This document shows, piece after piece, positions 1-8,345 of a stretch of 64,000 nucleotides of DNA. Source of the DNA: JBFLYC01 sp040756735 (GTDB lineage: Bacteria > Bacillota > DSM-16504 > Desulfitibacterales > Desulfitibacteraceae); the NCBI GenBank assembly GCA_040756735.1, contig JBFLYC010000003.1, forward strand, positions 129,670 through 193,669. Direction: 5' to 3'. The notes under the pieces are model-generated. The model did not search any database and had not been told where the DNA came from. It saw only the letters and a list, made by a program, of their open reading frames with translations. The translations under genes and the position numbers were made by a program. Every line of letters starts with the position of its first letter. Positions within the stretch are counted from its first letter, which is position 1.

Positions 1-115
1 TAAAGTGAGTACTTATACCTAATATCTCAGAAGCTGACCTTAAGGCTTCCTGTACACAATATTGAGTAGCCCCTTTTCTTGGGCTGCCGCTAACCCCTAC
101 TATGTTAACCTGCAT
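1..115 (-). CDS. NADPH-dependent FMN reductase-like flavoprotein, N-terminus only
   Basis: The minus strand encodes 38 residues that run off the window edge. They begin MQVNIVGVSGSPRKGATQ. The GVSGSPRKG segment is the FMN-phosphate-binding loop of the NADPH-dependent FMN reductase / iron-sulfur flavoprotein superfamily. An AAGGAGA Shine-Dalgarno lies about 5 nt before the ATG at 115. It is co-directional with and 48 nt downstream of the GntR-type regulator, so the two may be co-transcribed. The substrate cannot be inferred from this fragment. Confidence 0.7.
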   Translation of the reverse strand, partial: MQVNIVGVSGSPRKGATQYCVQEALRSASEILGISTHF

Positions 116-163
116 AAATTTCTCCTTTCTTTACAGCAACTTCATTTAAAATGTCATACTCTC

Positions 164-895
164 TCACACTTCACAATGCTTGCGCAGCATACTGGTTTGA
201 ATAATCTCCGGGTTGAAATAGCTTTCGGAGTAGCAAATTATCTCATCAAAAAGGTTGTAATATATTTGCTGCCAGGAAAGCAGAGCAGTCCCTGGCTCTA
301 GATTAAAAAGCTTCGATAGTGCTTCATTGCTATTTATTGGGTGAAAACTTACTATCGTATGAGTTACTTCTTCATCGCAGTATTTTTTCAAAAATTTATA
401 TATTGTTTTTTCTGTCTGCTTGGCCGGCAAAACCTTTAACTTGTGCTGCGGCACATATATGTGACAGTGAATCGATGGTCTAGAGCTAGCATAAAAAATA
501 CATTCAAAATAAAATAAACTATCTCCGGGTTCTAAGCCTAGCCTCACAGCTGTATCATCTGAAACTCTACGCTGCCCAAAGCTGGATAAATCCACCTCGG
601 AAGACGCTTCATATCCTCCTAACTCTATCAGCTCAGCAAAATCTCTTGCTTTATCAATACGCATAGCTCTTTCAATAGCGCTGAAATGTACAAAATTACC
701 TAAGCCATGCTTCTTACTAATAACTCCCTCTATATCTAGGGAAGACAGCACGTCTCTTGTAGTAGTACGGCTTATTCTCAATTTTTCTGATAACACATCC
801 TCTGGTGCGAGTTGGTTTCCCCTGGTAAGCGCTTCTCTATTGTTGATCATATTTAGCAACTTTTGCTTGGTCTGTACAAACAGTGAACTTCTCAT
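164..895 (-). CDS. GntR/HutC-type transcriptional regulator with UTRA domain
   Basis: This 243-residue protein has an N-terminal winged helix-turn-helix (about residues 5-70, including LSEKLRISRTTTRDVLSSL) and a C-terminal UTRA effector-binding domain (about 95-235). The order and length match the HutC subfamily of GntR repressors, which sense small metabolites. It lies just upstream of a flavoprotein gene on the same strand, its most likely target. The effector is unknown. The family call is secure; the regulon is inference. Confidence 0.85.
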   Translation of the reverse strand: MRSSLFVQTKQKLLNMINNREALTRGNQLAPEDVLSEKLRISRTTTRDVLSSLDIEGVISKKHGLGNFVHFSAIERAMRIDKARDFAELIELGGYEASSEVDLSSFGQRRVSDDTAVRLGLEPGDSLFYFECIFYASSRPSIHCHIYVPQHKLKVLPAKQTEKTIYKFLKKYCDEEVTHTIVSFHPINSNEALSKLFNLEPGTALLSWQQIYYNLFDEIICYSESYFNPEIIQTSMLRKHCEV

Positions 896-900
896 CTAAT

Positions 901-1244
901 TAACACCTTCCATTCAAGGCTATTACTTCATACTTCATACGTATTACCATTATAATGTTTGGACAGGAAATACTACACTTTTTATGGATAAATATAGATA
1001 ATTTTCTTTTATTCCCGAACAACTGTTCTCTTTTCTCCTTAAATGTGATATAATGGAAATATCATAAAAAGCAGGCCAGGAGGTGAAACAAGTGATTCAA
1101 AAAGAGCTAGAACCCCTATTTGTCCGTTCCCTACTTTACTGTTTTTTCTTTTTTTGATAGGATGTAAATAAAGAATCCCTTGTTTTTGGAATTCATCAAA
1201 TCATTGAGAATAAAAAGGCAAATGAATAATAGAAAGGATATTAT
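901..1244. other. Intergenic region with a short ORF remnant
   Basis: This 344-bp AT-rich spacer separates divergent genes. At 1092-1157 on the plus strand a good Shine-Dalgarno (CAGGAGGTG) precedes a GTG-started 21-codon ORF beginning VIQKELEPLF. It breaks into a poly-Phe tract and stops. It may be the decayed start of a coiled-coil protein like the next gene, or only a leader. Promoters for both flanking genes must lie here, but I see no convincing -35/-10 pair. Confidence 0.35.
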
Positions 1245-1592
1245 ATGATGGAAGATAAAAATGTTTATAAGCTGATGGAAAAAATGTATAGTGAGTTTTC
1301 TAACAGGTTTGAAAACATTGATAAAAGATTTGAAAACATTGATAAAAGATTTGAAAACATTGATAAAAGATTTGAAAACATTGATAAAAGATTTGAACGC
1401 CTTGAATTAGGACAAAAAGAAATGCAGGAAGATATCAAAGAAATTAAACGCAAACTTAATAACGTATATGAACAAGTTGCTAATTTAACTGAGTTTAAAA
1501 CTCAAACCCATGAGAAAACGGCAAAATTAATGAGTAAGGTTAACAAGCATGAGGTTGACATACAGCTGCTTAAAAAAATTGTTTGCAAATAA
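1245..1592 (+). CDS. Small coiled-coil protein with RFENIDK heptad repeats
   Basis: This 115-residue, highly charged protein is predicted to be coiled coil throughout. Residues 21-48 are four identical RFENIDK heptads encoded by four 21-bp tandem units, followed by a degenerate RFERLEL unit. There is no signal peptide, membrane segment or catalytic motif. AGAAAGGA precedes the ATG-ATG start, and a hairpin follows the stop. Similar short coiled-coil ORFs are common in Clostridia, with no function I can name. The near-identical repeats suggest recent expansion by slippage. Confidence 0.6.
   Translation: MMEDKNVYKLMEKMYSEFSNRFENIDKRFENIDKRFENIDKRFENIDKRFERLELGQKEMQEDIKEIKRKLNNVYEQVANLTEFKTQTHEKTAKLMSKVNKHEVDIQLLKKIVCK
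1305..1388 (+). repeat. Four tandem 21-bp repeats inside a coiled-coil ORF
   Basis: Four consecutive 21-bp units each encode RFENIDK. They are identical apart from AGG versus AGA in the first arginine codon. The unit is a multiple of three and one heptad long, so copy-number change would lengthen the coiled coil in frame. Confidence 0.9.
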
Positions 1593-1625
1593 TGGTTAAA
1601 CATTGGCATTTGAACTAAATAATAC

Positions 1626-1655
1626 TACGGGGGCTGACATTTTGTCAGCCCCTAT
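1626..1655 (+). terminator. Probable terminator between convergent genes
   Basis: A GGGGGCTGACA / TGTCAGCCCC hairpin with a TTTT loop is followed by an AT-rich tail (TATATTTATT). It lies between the coiled-coil gene and the 3' end of clpB, which converge, and could serve both. The U-tract is weak. Confidence 0.6.
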
Positions 1656-1696
1656 ATTTATTAAGATTGGATCTTCCACCCCTAGACATGACCAAA

Positions 1697-4267
1697 TCAA
1701 ATGGCTATCTCCCCTTTATCATCAACACCGACCATTATGGTGTCTCCCTGCTTGTATTTGCCTTCAAGGATTGCCATGGACAGCGGGTTTTCTACAAGTT
1801 TTTGTATTAACCGTTTCAAGGGTCTTGCTCCATAAACAGGGTCATAACCCTTTTCTGCCAGCAGAGACTTGGCCTCCTGAGGAAGCTCAAGCTTGTAACC
1901 CATCTTTTCTAAGCGGTCAGCCAGCTGTTTTGCCTGGATATCTACAATATCAATAATGTGTTCTTTAGCAAGCTGGTTGAAGATAACCACTTCATCTATC
2001 CTGTTGAGAAATTCCGGCCTGAAATGCCCCTTTAGCTCCTCGGTAACCTTTTCCTGCAGGTCATCTTTATCCTTGAGCCGGGTGAAATACTGGCTGCCCA
2101 GGTTTGAAGTCATAATGACCACGGTATTTCTGAAGTTTACCGTCTGCCCCTGGCCATCAGTGAGGCGTCCGTCGTCCAGAAGCTGCAGCAGGACATTGAA
2201 GACATCTCCGTGGGCCTTTTCAATCTCGTCAAAAAGAATAACTGAATAAGGCCTGCGTCTAACCGCTTCAGTAAGCTGCCCGCCCTGGTCATAACCAACA
2301 TAACCTGGGGGCGCACCTATCAGCCTGGACACGGTATGTTTTTCCATGTACTCGCTCATGTCAAACCTGAGCATGGCCCTTTCATCATTGAACAGGAAAT
2401 GGGCCAGGGCCTTGGCAAGCTCTGTCTTGCCCACACCGGTAGGTCCAAGGAAGATAAAGGAGCCTAAAGGTCTGTTGGGGTCAGATACTCCCGCCCTGGA
2501 ACGCCTGATGGCATTGGCCACAACCTCCACGGCCTGATCCTGCCCCACCACCCTCTGCTTCAGGAGTTCCTCCATCTTCAGCAGCTTTTGCACTTCACCC
2601 TGGAGCATACGGCTTACAGGGATTCCGGTCCACTTTGAAACTATCTCAGCTATGTCTTCCTCGTCTACTTCCTCTTTCAACATCCTGGATGTTTGCTGCA
2701 GGTTCTTTAACTGCTTGTTGGCTTCCTCAAGGTCTTTTTCCAATCCTGGAAGCACGCCGTAACGAATCCTTGCAAGCTCATTAAGGTCCATCTCTCTTTC
2801 AGCCCTGGCCTCTGCTACCCTTGATGCATCAATTTCTTCTTTAACCCTGCGTATTTTATCTATGATTTCCTTCTCTTGATTCCAGTGGGCTTTTTTGGCC
2901 GACAGTTCTTTCTTGTAGTTGGCTATCTGGCTGTTGATGAGTTCAAGCTGCTCCTTGCTTCCTGGGTCTTTTTCCTTTTTAAGAGCCTCTGCCTGCACTT
3001 CAAGCTGCCTTAACTTGCGGACAATGGCATCAATATCCCCCGGCATGCTGTCGATTTCGATACGCAGTCTAGAAGCTGCCTCGTCAATGAGGTCAATGGC
3101 CTTATCAGGCAAAAACCTCTCAGTCAGGTAACGGTGGGACAAAGTAGCTGCAGCAATCAGAGCGCTGTCTTTTAAGCGCACACCGTGATGGACTTCATAT
3201 TTTTCCTTTAAACCCCTGAGTATGCCGATAGTATCTTCGACACTTGGTTCACCCACATATACCTGCTGGAAACGTCTTTCCAGGGCTGCATCTTTCTCAA
3301 TATGCTTCCGGTATTCATTGAGGGTGGTAGCCCCTATACACCTGAGTTCCCCCCTGGCTAAAGCGGGTTTCAACATGTTAGCTGCGTCAACAGCTCCTTC
3401 AGCAGCTCCTGCGCCAACAAGGGTATGGATTTCATCTATAAACATGACAATATTTCCATGGGCATCCTTTACTTCTTTAAGAACAGCCTTCAACCTGTCT
3501 TCAAACTCGCCCCTGTACTTTGCGCCAGCCACCATGACCCCAATATCTAAAGTAATTAACCTTTTGTCCTTCAAGGTTTCAGGCACAGTACCCTCAACCA
3601 TGCGCTGCGCCAATCCTTCTACAATGGCGGTTTTGCCGACACCTGGCTGCCCGATTAAAACCGGATTGTTTTTGGTCCTCCTGGAAAGCACCTGGATAAC
3701 CCTATTAATTTCTTCATCCCTGCCGATGACAGGGTCAAGTTTTCCCAGGCGGGCCTGCTCAGTTAAATCATGTCCGAACCTGAGCAGTGCTTCGTACTTG
3801 TTCTCCGGGTTAGGGTCAGTTACCCTTTGGCTGCCCCGGATACCCTGGAGGGCCTGCAGGATTTTATCTTTTGTGACCTTGTTCTGGTTAAGGAGACGGC
3901 CTGCCTCGCCCCCTGCCTTGCTTACTATTCCTAAAAGAAGGTGCTCTGTGCTTAAGTATTCATCTTTCATGTTGACTGCTTCTTTCCATGCTTCATCAAG
4001 GACCTGACGGAAGGCCTGACTTGCATAGACATCCATTGCACCCTGAACCTTTGGCTGCCTGTCAAGGTATCTGCGAAGATCACCTGCTAACTTGGAAGGA
4101 CTTACTTCCAGACCTGCCAGGATCTTGCCTGCCACACCCTCAGGCTGCTCGAGCAAAGCTGCAAGCAGGTGTTCCGGCATAAGCTGCTGGTGCTGCATTT
4201 CTTCGGCCAAACTCTGGGCGCTTTGTATTGCTTCTTGCGCTTTAACTGTCAGTTTATCTAGTCTCAT
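1697..4267 (-). CDS. clpB: ClpB disaggregase chaperone
   Basis: This 856-residue Hsp100 protein is full length. It has the N-terminal Clp repeat domain (1-145), NBD1 with Walker A GQPGVGKT near residue 205, the coiled-coil middle domain (about 400-525) and NBD2 with Walker A GPTGVGKTE near 605. It extracts and unfolds aggregated protein with DnaK/DnaJ in an ATP-driven hexamer. The start is supported by AGGAGTG before the ATG. It is the last gene of a minus-strand hspR-cbpA-clpB operon, so HspR repression is expected. No ClpP-binding loop would be expected in ClpB. Confidence 0.97.
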   Translation of the reverse strand: MRLDKLTVKAQEAIQSAQSLAEEMQHQQLMPEHLLAALLEQPEGVAGKILAGLEVSPSKLAGDLRRYLDRQPKVQGAMDVYASQAFRQVLDEAWKEAVNMKDEYLSTEHLLLGIVSKAGGEAGRLLNQNKVTKDKILQALQGIRGSQRVTDPNPENKYEALLRFGHDLTEQARLGKLDPVIGRDEEINRVIQVLSRRTKNNPVLIGQPGVGKTAIVEGLAQRMVEGTVPETLKDKRLITLDIGVMVAGAKYRGEFEDRLKAVLKEVKDAHGNIVMFIDEIHTLVGAGAAEGAVDAANMLKPALARGELRCIGATTLNEYRKHIEKDAALERRFQQVYVGEPSVEDTIGILRGLKEKYEVHHGVRLKDSALIAAATLSHRYLTERFLPDKAIDLIDEAASRLRIEIDSMPGDIDAIVRKLRQLEVQAEALKKEKDPGSKEQLELINSQIANYKKELSAKKAHWNQEKEIIDKIRRVKEEIDASRVAEARAEREMDLNELARIRYGVLPGLEKDLEEANKQLKNLQQTSRMLKEEVDEEDIAEIVSKWTGIPVSRMLQGEVQKLLKMEELLKQRVVGQDQAVEVVANAIRRSRAGVSDPNRPLGSFIFLGPTGVGKTELAKALAHFLFNDERAMLRFDMSEYMEKHTVSRLIGAPPGYVGYDQGGQLTEAVRRRPYSVILFDEIEKAHGDVFNVLLQLLDDGRLTDGQGQTVNFRNTVVIMTSNLGSQYFTRLKDKDDLQEKVTEELKGHFRPEFLNRIDEVVIFNQLAKEHIIDIVDIQAKQLADRLEKMGYKLELPQEAKSLLAEKGYDPVYGARPLKRLIQKLVENPLSMAILEGKYKQGDTIMVGVDDKGEIAI

Positions 4268-4384
4268 TTAATTTCACTCCTATCATAAACAGAAATTGGA
4301 TGTTGGAAGTTGGAGGTATGAGTCAGGAAAAAACATTTGCTCTAACTATAACAGAGTTTAAAAGTTAGAAGTGGAAATTTGGAT

Positions 4385-5332
4385 TTAGAGCAAATCTTTT
4401 CTTGGATTAAAATTATTTAAATCCCGAAGTTTCTTGTATAACTCTTTTTCCTGGTCACTCATATCAGGGGGAAGAACAATCTGCAGGGCAACCAGCAGGT
4501 TCCCCTTTTGCTGCCCGGTACCAAGGCCCAGATTCTTTAGTCGCAAGACTTTTCCGGAACTGGTCCCGGGAGGAACTGATATACTTACAGGCCCTGTGGG
4601 AGTTGGAATTTGAATTTTCGCTCCCAGTACGGCTTCACTGGGCGAAATGGGTACTGTTATGCTTACATCTTTGCCCTCAACTTTATACAGCAAGTGCTGT
4701 TTCATCTTCACCATCAGGTAAAGGTCCCCCGGCTTTCCCCCGTTATAACCGGGCTCTCCCTTGCCTGCCACTCTTATTTTTTGGCCTTCTTTAACACCAG
4801 GAGGAATTTTGACCTTAATGTTGCTCCCATGTACATTAACCTGGGCCTCCACCCCTTTGACAGCTTCTTCCACAGACAGCTCAATCTCTGCAACATAATC
4901 CTCCCCGTGCGCGGCAGCGTTCCTTCGGTCAAACCCGGAAAAGTTCTTACCGCCCATATCAAATCCACCAAAGAAAGCATTAAAAAAGTCGCTGAAGTCA
5001 GCGCCATGCACACCATCACCATAAAACTCATATGTGGTCCTGCCGCCGCCTGGACTAAAGCCGTAAAAACTTGTGCCTGCCTTCTGCCAGTTGTCTCCGG
5101 GCCTAAATTTATCCCAGTTTGAGCCTAATTCATCATATTTCTTTCTTTTTTCTTCATCTCCTAATACTTCATAAGCTTCGGCAATTTCCTTGAATTTGGC
5201 TTCAGCAGCCTTGTCCCCGCTCCTTTTATCAGGATGGTATTCTTTAACCAGTTTACGATAGGCGTTTTTAATCTCCTTGGCTGAAGCCTTTTTATCCACA
5301 CCGAGAGTCTTGTAATAGTCTTTATATTCCAT
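4385..5332 (-). CDS. cbpA: DnaJ-class co-chaperone, CbpA type
   Basis: This 315-residue protein has an N-terminal J domain (1-70, HPD at 33-35), a Gly/Phe-rich linker (about 75-130) and the C-terminal substrate-binding domains. It lacks the CxxCxGxG zinc-finger repeats of classical DnaJ, so it is the CbpA/DnaJ2 type. It stimulates DnaK ATPase and delivers clients. The start follows GGAGGTGAG. It sits 28 nt downstream of hspR and upstream of clpB. GGGR and GYNGGKPGDLY segments fit the CbpA C-terminal domain. Confidence 0.92.
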   Translation of the reverse strand: MEYKDYYKTLGVDKKASAKEIKNAYRKLVKEYHPDKRSGDKAAEAKFKEIAEAYEVLGDEEKRKKYDELGSNWDKFRPGDNWQKAGTSFYGFSPGGGRTTYEFYGDGVHGADFSDFFNAFFGGFDMGGKNFSGFDRRNAAAHGEDYVAEIELSVEEAVKGVEAQVNVHGSNIKVKIPPGVKEGQKIRVAGKGEPGYNGGKPGDLYLMVKMKQHLLYKVEGKDVSITVPISPSEAVLGAKIQIPTPTGPVSISVPPGTSSGKVLRLKNLGLGTGQQKGNLLVALQIVLPPDMSDQEKELYKKLRDLNNFNPRKDLL

Positions 5333-5360
5333 AGTCTCACCTCCATATCTGTTGAGTCAT

Positions 5361-5633
5361 CTAATCCTCCCATTCACCTAATCTCGCCATTAACTTTAAA
5401 ATGATTTTGACCCCTGCTAAATTCACGCCTTTTTCCTGGGTTAAAAACCTGATATATCTAACTTTTTCCACATCCCTGCGGCAGTAAAGACGAATATTGC
5501 CTTCTGTGCGCTGCGGAAAGATCAGCCCTTCATCTTCATAGATTCTTAAAGTTCGCGGGTGTACTTCTGCCAACTTGGCAGCCACACTTATAAAATATAC
5601 TCCTTCCCTATCATCTTTACTCACAAGCATCAC
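5361..5633 (-). CDS. hspR: HspR-like MerR-family heat-shock repressor
   Basis: This 90-residue protein is a single MerR-type helix-turn-helix: VYFISVAAKLAEVHPRTLRIYEDEGL, then the wing region. The length and the segment HPRTLRIYEDEGLI are typical of HspR, which represses heat-shock genes from HAIR inverted repeats, with DnaK as co-repressor in actinobacteria. It is first in the operon with cbpA and clpB. An inverted repeat matching the HAIR layout overlaps the -35 box of the promoter upstream. The start is uncertain among ATG 5633/5630 and GTG 5624, because GAGGTG overlaps the first two. Confidence 0.85.
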   Translation of the reverse strand: MMLVSKDDREGVYFISVAAKLAEVHPRTLRIYEDEGLIFPQRTEGNIRLYCRRDVEKVRYIRFLTQEKGVNLAGVKIILKLMARLGEWED

Positions 5634-5687
5634 CTCGGATCTGGTTACTAGCAGGCAAGCATACCAATAAAGAGAACAGACCTTCTT

Positions 5688-5750
5688 CTTGCCTCTTGCC
5701 TCTTGCCTCTTGCCTCTTGCCTCTTGCCTCTTGCCTCTTGCCTCTTGCCT
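5688..5750. repeat. 7-bp VNTR in the hspR leader
   Basis: Nine perfect copies of CTTGCCT (AGGCAAG on the coding strand) stand head to tail, with a tenth partial unit ending CTTGAAG. The array lies between the predicted hspR promoter and the hspR start, inside the predicted 5' untranslated region. A heptamer array of this purity is prone to slippage. Confidence 0.92.
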
Positions 5751-5805
5751 CTTGAAGAGGAATGTCCATCAAATTAGTAATAATTACTATTATGCTATTA
5801 TCTAA

Positions 5806-5835
5806 AATATAAACCTTGACATTATTATTGTCAAG
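5806..5835 (-). promoter_or_regulatory. Sigma-A promoter with HAIR-like operator upstream of hspR
   Basis: On the minus strand, TTGACA (5829-5834) and TATATT (5806-5811) are separated by exactly 17 nt. The -35 lies in a perfect inverted repeat CTTGACA-N7-TGTCAAG (5815-5835). That matches in arm length and spacing the HspR-associated inverted repeat, CTTGAGT-N7-ACTCAAG. Bound HspR would occlude the -35. The two consensus changes per arm are symmetric. Confidence 0.7.
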
Positions 5836-5871
5836 TTTTTTATCATTTATACTGTTAAGCTTAAATAAGGT

Positions 5872-6245
5872 CAGGGGACACACCTCCCTTAGCGCGTAAA
5901 CTCTTGGTTTGGAGGAATGTCCCCAACGTAGGTCAGGGGACACACCTCCCTTAGCGCGTAAACTCTTGGTTTGGAGGAATGTCCCCAACTTAGGTCAGGG
6001 GACACACCTCTTCAACAGGATACACGGTGCATGAGACATGTAACAGGAAACAGGAATTGTTCATGCCTCTTGCTTCATGTCTCTTGCTTCTTGAATTGAG
6101 GAATGTCCCCAACGTAGGTCAGGGGACACACCTCTTCAACAGGATGCACGGTGCATGAGACATGTAACAGGAAACAGGAAACAGGAATTGTTCATGCCTC
6201 TTGCTTCATGTTTCTTGCTTCTTGAATTGATGAATATCCCCCAAC
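5872..6245. repeat. Array of palindromic GGGGACACACCTC...GAGGAATGTCCCC repeats
   Basis: Two near-identical 63-bp units start at about 5872 and 5932. Each carries GGGGACACACCTCC and its near-complement GGAGGAATGTCCCC. Two longer units of about 120 bp follow (about 5995 and 6115) with the same ends and an internal ACAGGAAACAGGAA / CTTGCTTCTTG segment. No ORF is plausible. The element is REP-like and non-coding. Single or partial copies of the GGGGACACAC end occur near 25730 and 36955. Confidence 0.75.
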
Positions 6246-6392
6246 AAAAAAGCGATCCATCCCCACCCAGGGCTTTCAGCCTTAGATTAAGGGGACTTCA
6301 CGCCCATTTTTTAGTAATTCGGAATTCATAATTTTCATAGGGAGTCATTTTAAACTACTATAAAGCTAACTCTCCACCATCTTATTTTTCTA

Positions 6393-7088
6393 TCACATAG
6401 ATTTATCCTGCTTCTTAGTTTGCAGCAATTTTTCATACCAGATGCTGTGACGATGCTTGACATATTCCAGATCTACCTTTCCTGTAAACATGCCCCTTAT
6501 CAATGGCCTGTTGGCTTTAAAGATAAAGGCTGCCAGGTGTGCAGCAATTCCAAAGAGCAGCAAAAAGGTGGCAATGTTGTGTAAAGCGGTAACCCAGGTC
6601 ACGAAAGTGTAATTGACATCAACAAGGGAAAAATTTTTATATACCTTGATGATCCCTGTAATTATCAAGACAAGCAGGTTCAGGGCAATAAACAGGTAGG
6701 CCAGCCTTTGCTCTGCCAGGTATTTATCCGAAGGGGGTTCCTTGCCCATGCCAAGCATGGCTTTAATAATTAAAAGAGATTCCTTGACGTCACCTTTTCT
6801 AGGCATAATATCAAACTGTTTAAGACTTACATGAAAAACTATATGGTAAACCACAGCAGCTATTAAAACAAGGGCTGCCGCATAATGAATCTGGCTGTTG
6901 ATTACAAAGTTATCAGCCCAGGCAAATCCCGGTACATTCACAAGACCGTAACGCCTGTATATAGGCATCTGGCCAAAACCTGAAAAGAAAAGCAAAAATG
7001 TCGAAAGGGCCACTGTCCAGTGAACAATTATCACAGAAAGAGAATGTCTTTTAACCTTTTTTTCCTTTTCAATAATTCGCTCGGCCAT
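6393..7088 (-). CDS. Cytochrome b subunit, formate-dehydrogenase gamma type
   Basis: This 231-residue membrane protein has four strong hydrophobic segments and histidines suited to two b-type haems (HWTVALS, HYAAALV, HNIATFL, and AHLAAF). The fold is that of FdnI/FdoI and related b561-type subunits that pass electrons to quinone. Its ATG overlaps the TAA of the Fe-S gene (TAATG), so the two are translationally coupled. No catalytic molybdenum/tungsten subunit lies nearby. The electron donor is unknown; partnering with a distant dehydrogenase is inference. Confidence 0.85.
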   Translation of the reverse strand: MAERIIEKEKKVKRHSLSVIIVHWTVALSTFLLFFSGFGQMPIYRRYGLVNVPGFAWADNFVINSQIHYAAALVLIAAVVYHIVFHVSLKQFDIMPRKGDVKESLLIIKAMLGMGKEPPSDKYLAEQRLAYLFIALNLLVLIITGIIKVYKNFSLVDVNYTFVTWVTALHNIATFLLLFGIAAHLAAFIFKANRPLIRGMFTGKVDLEYVKHRHSIWYEKLLQTKKQDKSM

Positions 7089-8068
7089 TATTCTTCCCCC
7101 TTCATGGTTTTATAGGAAGCAATGCCTGCTGCAACAAGGCCCGCCACAGGTGCTACCAGCATTGCTTTACCCATACCGTTTAGTGTCTCCAGGGGGTTTT
7201 GCGCGTCATGCATGCGCGGTCCGTTCCCCTGTTCCTTGAGCTTGCTGTCAATGTCTTTAAATGATACCGGCGATACATAGAAGGTGGAAGTACCGCCATT
7301 TTCCTTGTCCCCATAAACATAACCTTGAATAGTCTCAGCAAGGCTGCGGGCAAATGCTTTCATTTCTGCTTTTGGTCCAAAAGAAATTGCTCCTTTAGGA
7401 CAGCTGCTTACACAAGCAGGCTCTTTTCCCTGGGAAATAAGGTCCTGGCAGAAGTCGCATTTATACATGACTCCGCCGCCTGCTAGCTTTGGAGCAACCT
7501 TTAAGTAAATACCAACCCCAGCCTGACGCTGTGGTATTCCCCAGGGGCAAACTTCCTTGCACTTTGCTCCTCCCATGCAGAAATTGTGATCAATTAAAAC
7601 AGAACCTTCTTTAGTCTTTTCCATCACTCCAAAAGGACACATCTTGGCACAAGGCGGATTATCACAGTGCATGCATCTTCTAGGTATGGACAAATTGTAA
7701 GTTCGCCCGTTTTTCTGTACTGAGACCTCCTGCACAAAGGTCCAGTTATAGGGGGTCAACCTGTTTGTCAGGTCACGCTTCCCGCTCCAGTCCTCATGCT
7801 TTTTTTGCGGCCAATAATCAGGAATATCTTCAATGGGTTCAGGATATCTATCCTGATTTTTTAACTTACAGGCAGCAACACACTGTGGTTCTGCCAAACC
7901 CTTACAACCGTCACACCTGGTTAAATCATATAGAGTTGCCAGCCCCTCACCAGCTGCCGGGTTTTCAGCCAGGGTTTTTCGCTGACCTGCTCCAATTACA
8001 GCTCCCCCGGTAATTGCAGCGGCAACAGCAGTTCTTTTGAGAAAATCTCGCCTACTGATATTATCCAT
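7088..8068 (-). CDS. Tat-exported four-cluster ferredoxin subunit, FdnH/HybA-like
   Basis: This 326-residue protein has a twin-arginine signal (SRRDFLKR then a hydrophobic stretch to about residue 30) and four cysteine groups for [4Fe-4S] clusters: CDGCKG...C...C, CMHCDNPPCAKMCP, CMGGAKCKEVCP and CDFCQ...CVSSCP. This is the electron-transfer subunit of membrane-bound formate dehydrogenase-like complexes, acting outside the membrane. ATG 8068 was chosen because AGGAGGAG lies about 8 nt upstream; the codon before it is TTG. It is coupled to the cytochrome b gene. A catalytic partner is missing. Confidence 0.88.
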   Translation of the reverse strand: MDNISRRDFLKRTAVAAAITGGAVIGAGQRKTLAENPAAGEGLATLYDLTRCDGCKGLAEPQCVAACKLKNQDRYPEPIEDIPDYWPQKKHEDWSGKRDLTNRLTPYNWTFVQEVSVQKNGRTYNLSIPRRCMHCDNPPCAKMCPFGVMEKTKEGSVLIDHNFCMGGAKCKEVCPWGIPQRQAGVGIYLKVAPKLAGGGVMYKCDFCQDLISQGKEPACVSSCPKGAISFGPKAEMKAFARSLAETIQGYVYGDKENGGTSTFYVSPVSFKDIDSKLKEQGNGPRMHDAQNPLETLNGMGKAMLVAPVAGLVAAGIASYKTMKGEE

Positions 8069-8246
8069 CAATATCTCCTCCTACTCCCTTTTGCTCATGC
8101 ATGGTGCACATGCTTTTGTCCTGAGCAAATTCATACCTATATGCTACGATTATACTATATATGTTATTCGCTGTAAATAATGTTTTGGCGAAATAATGAT
8201 TAATTTTATCCCATACCCAACCCTCTGAAGATAATTGGCAGTAAAT

Positions 8247-8300
8247 AAAAGGATAACTGGAGCAGCTCCAATCAGCTCCAATTATCCTTTTGCATATAAC
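8247..8300. terminator. Hairpin with AAAAGGATAA arms, likely terminator
   Basis: AAAGGATAACTGGAGC and its complement GCTCCAATTATCCTTTT form a long stem with U-rich flanks on both strands. It lies just before the Fe-S gene's promoter region and after the ABC exporter operon's 3' end, so it most likely ends the exporter transcript. Confidence 0.6.
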
Positions 8301-8345
8301 AATATCTATAGTACTTTAAAAAATATTATTTACAATGGTTAGCAG

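Noticed and set aside
3222..4007. 261-residue plus-strand ORF
   Set aside because: It is the antisense shadow of clpB, with no ribosome site and a Ser/Pro-rich composition typical of antisense frames.
5617..5988. 123-residue ORF on the minus strand across the repeats
   Set aside because: It is an artefact of repetitive DNA (repeated EARGKRQ) and contains the hspR promoter.
5688..6245. CRISPR array
   Set aside because: The repeats are 7 bp in tandem or large palindromic units with no unique spacers of equal size, and no cas gene is near.
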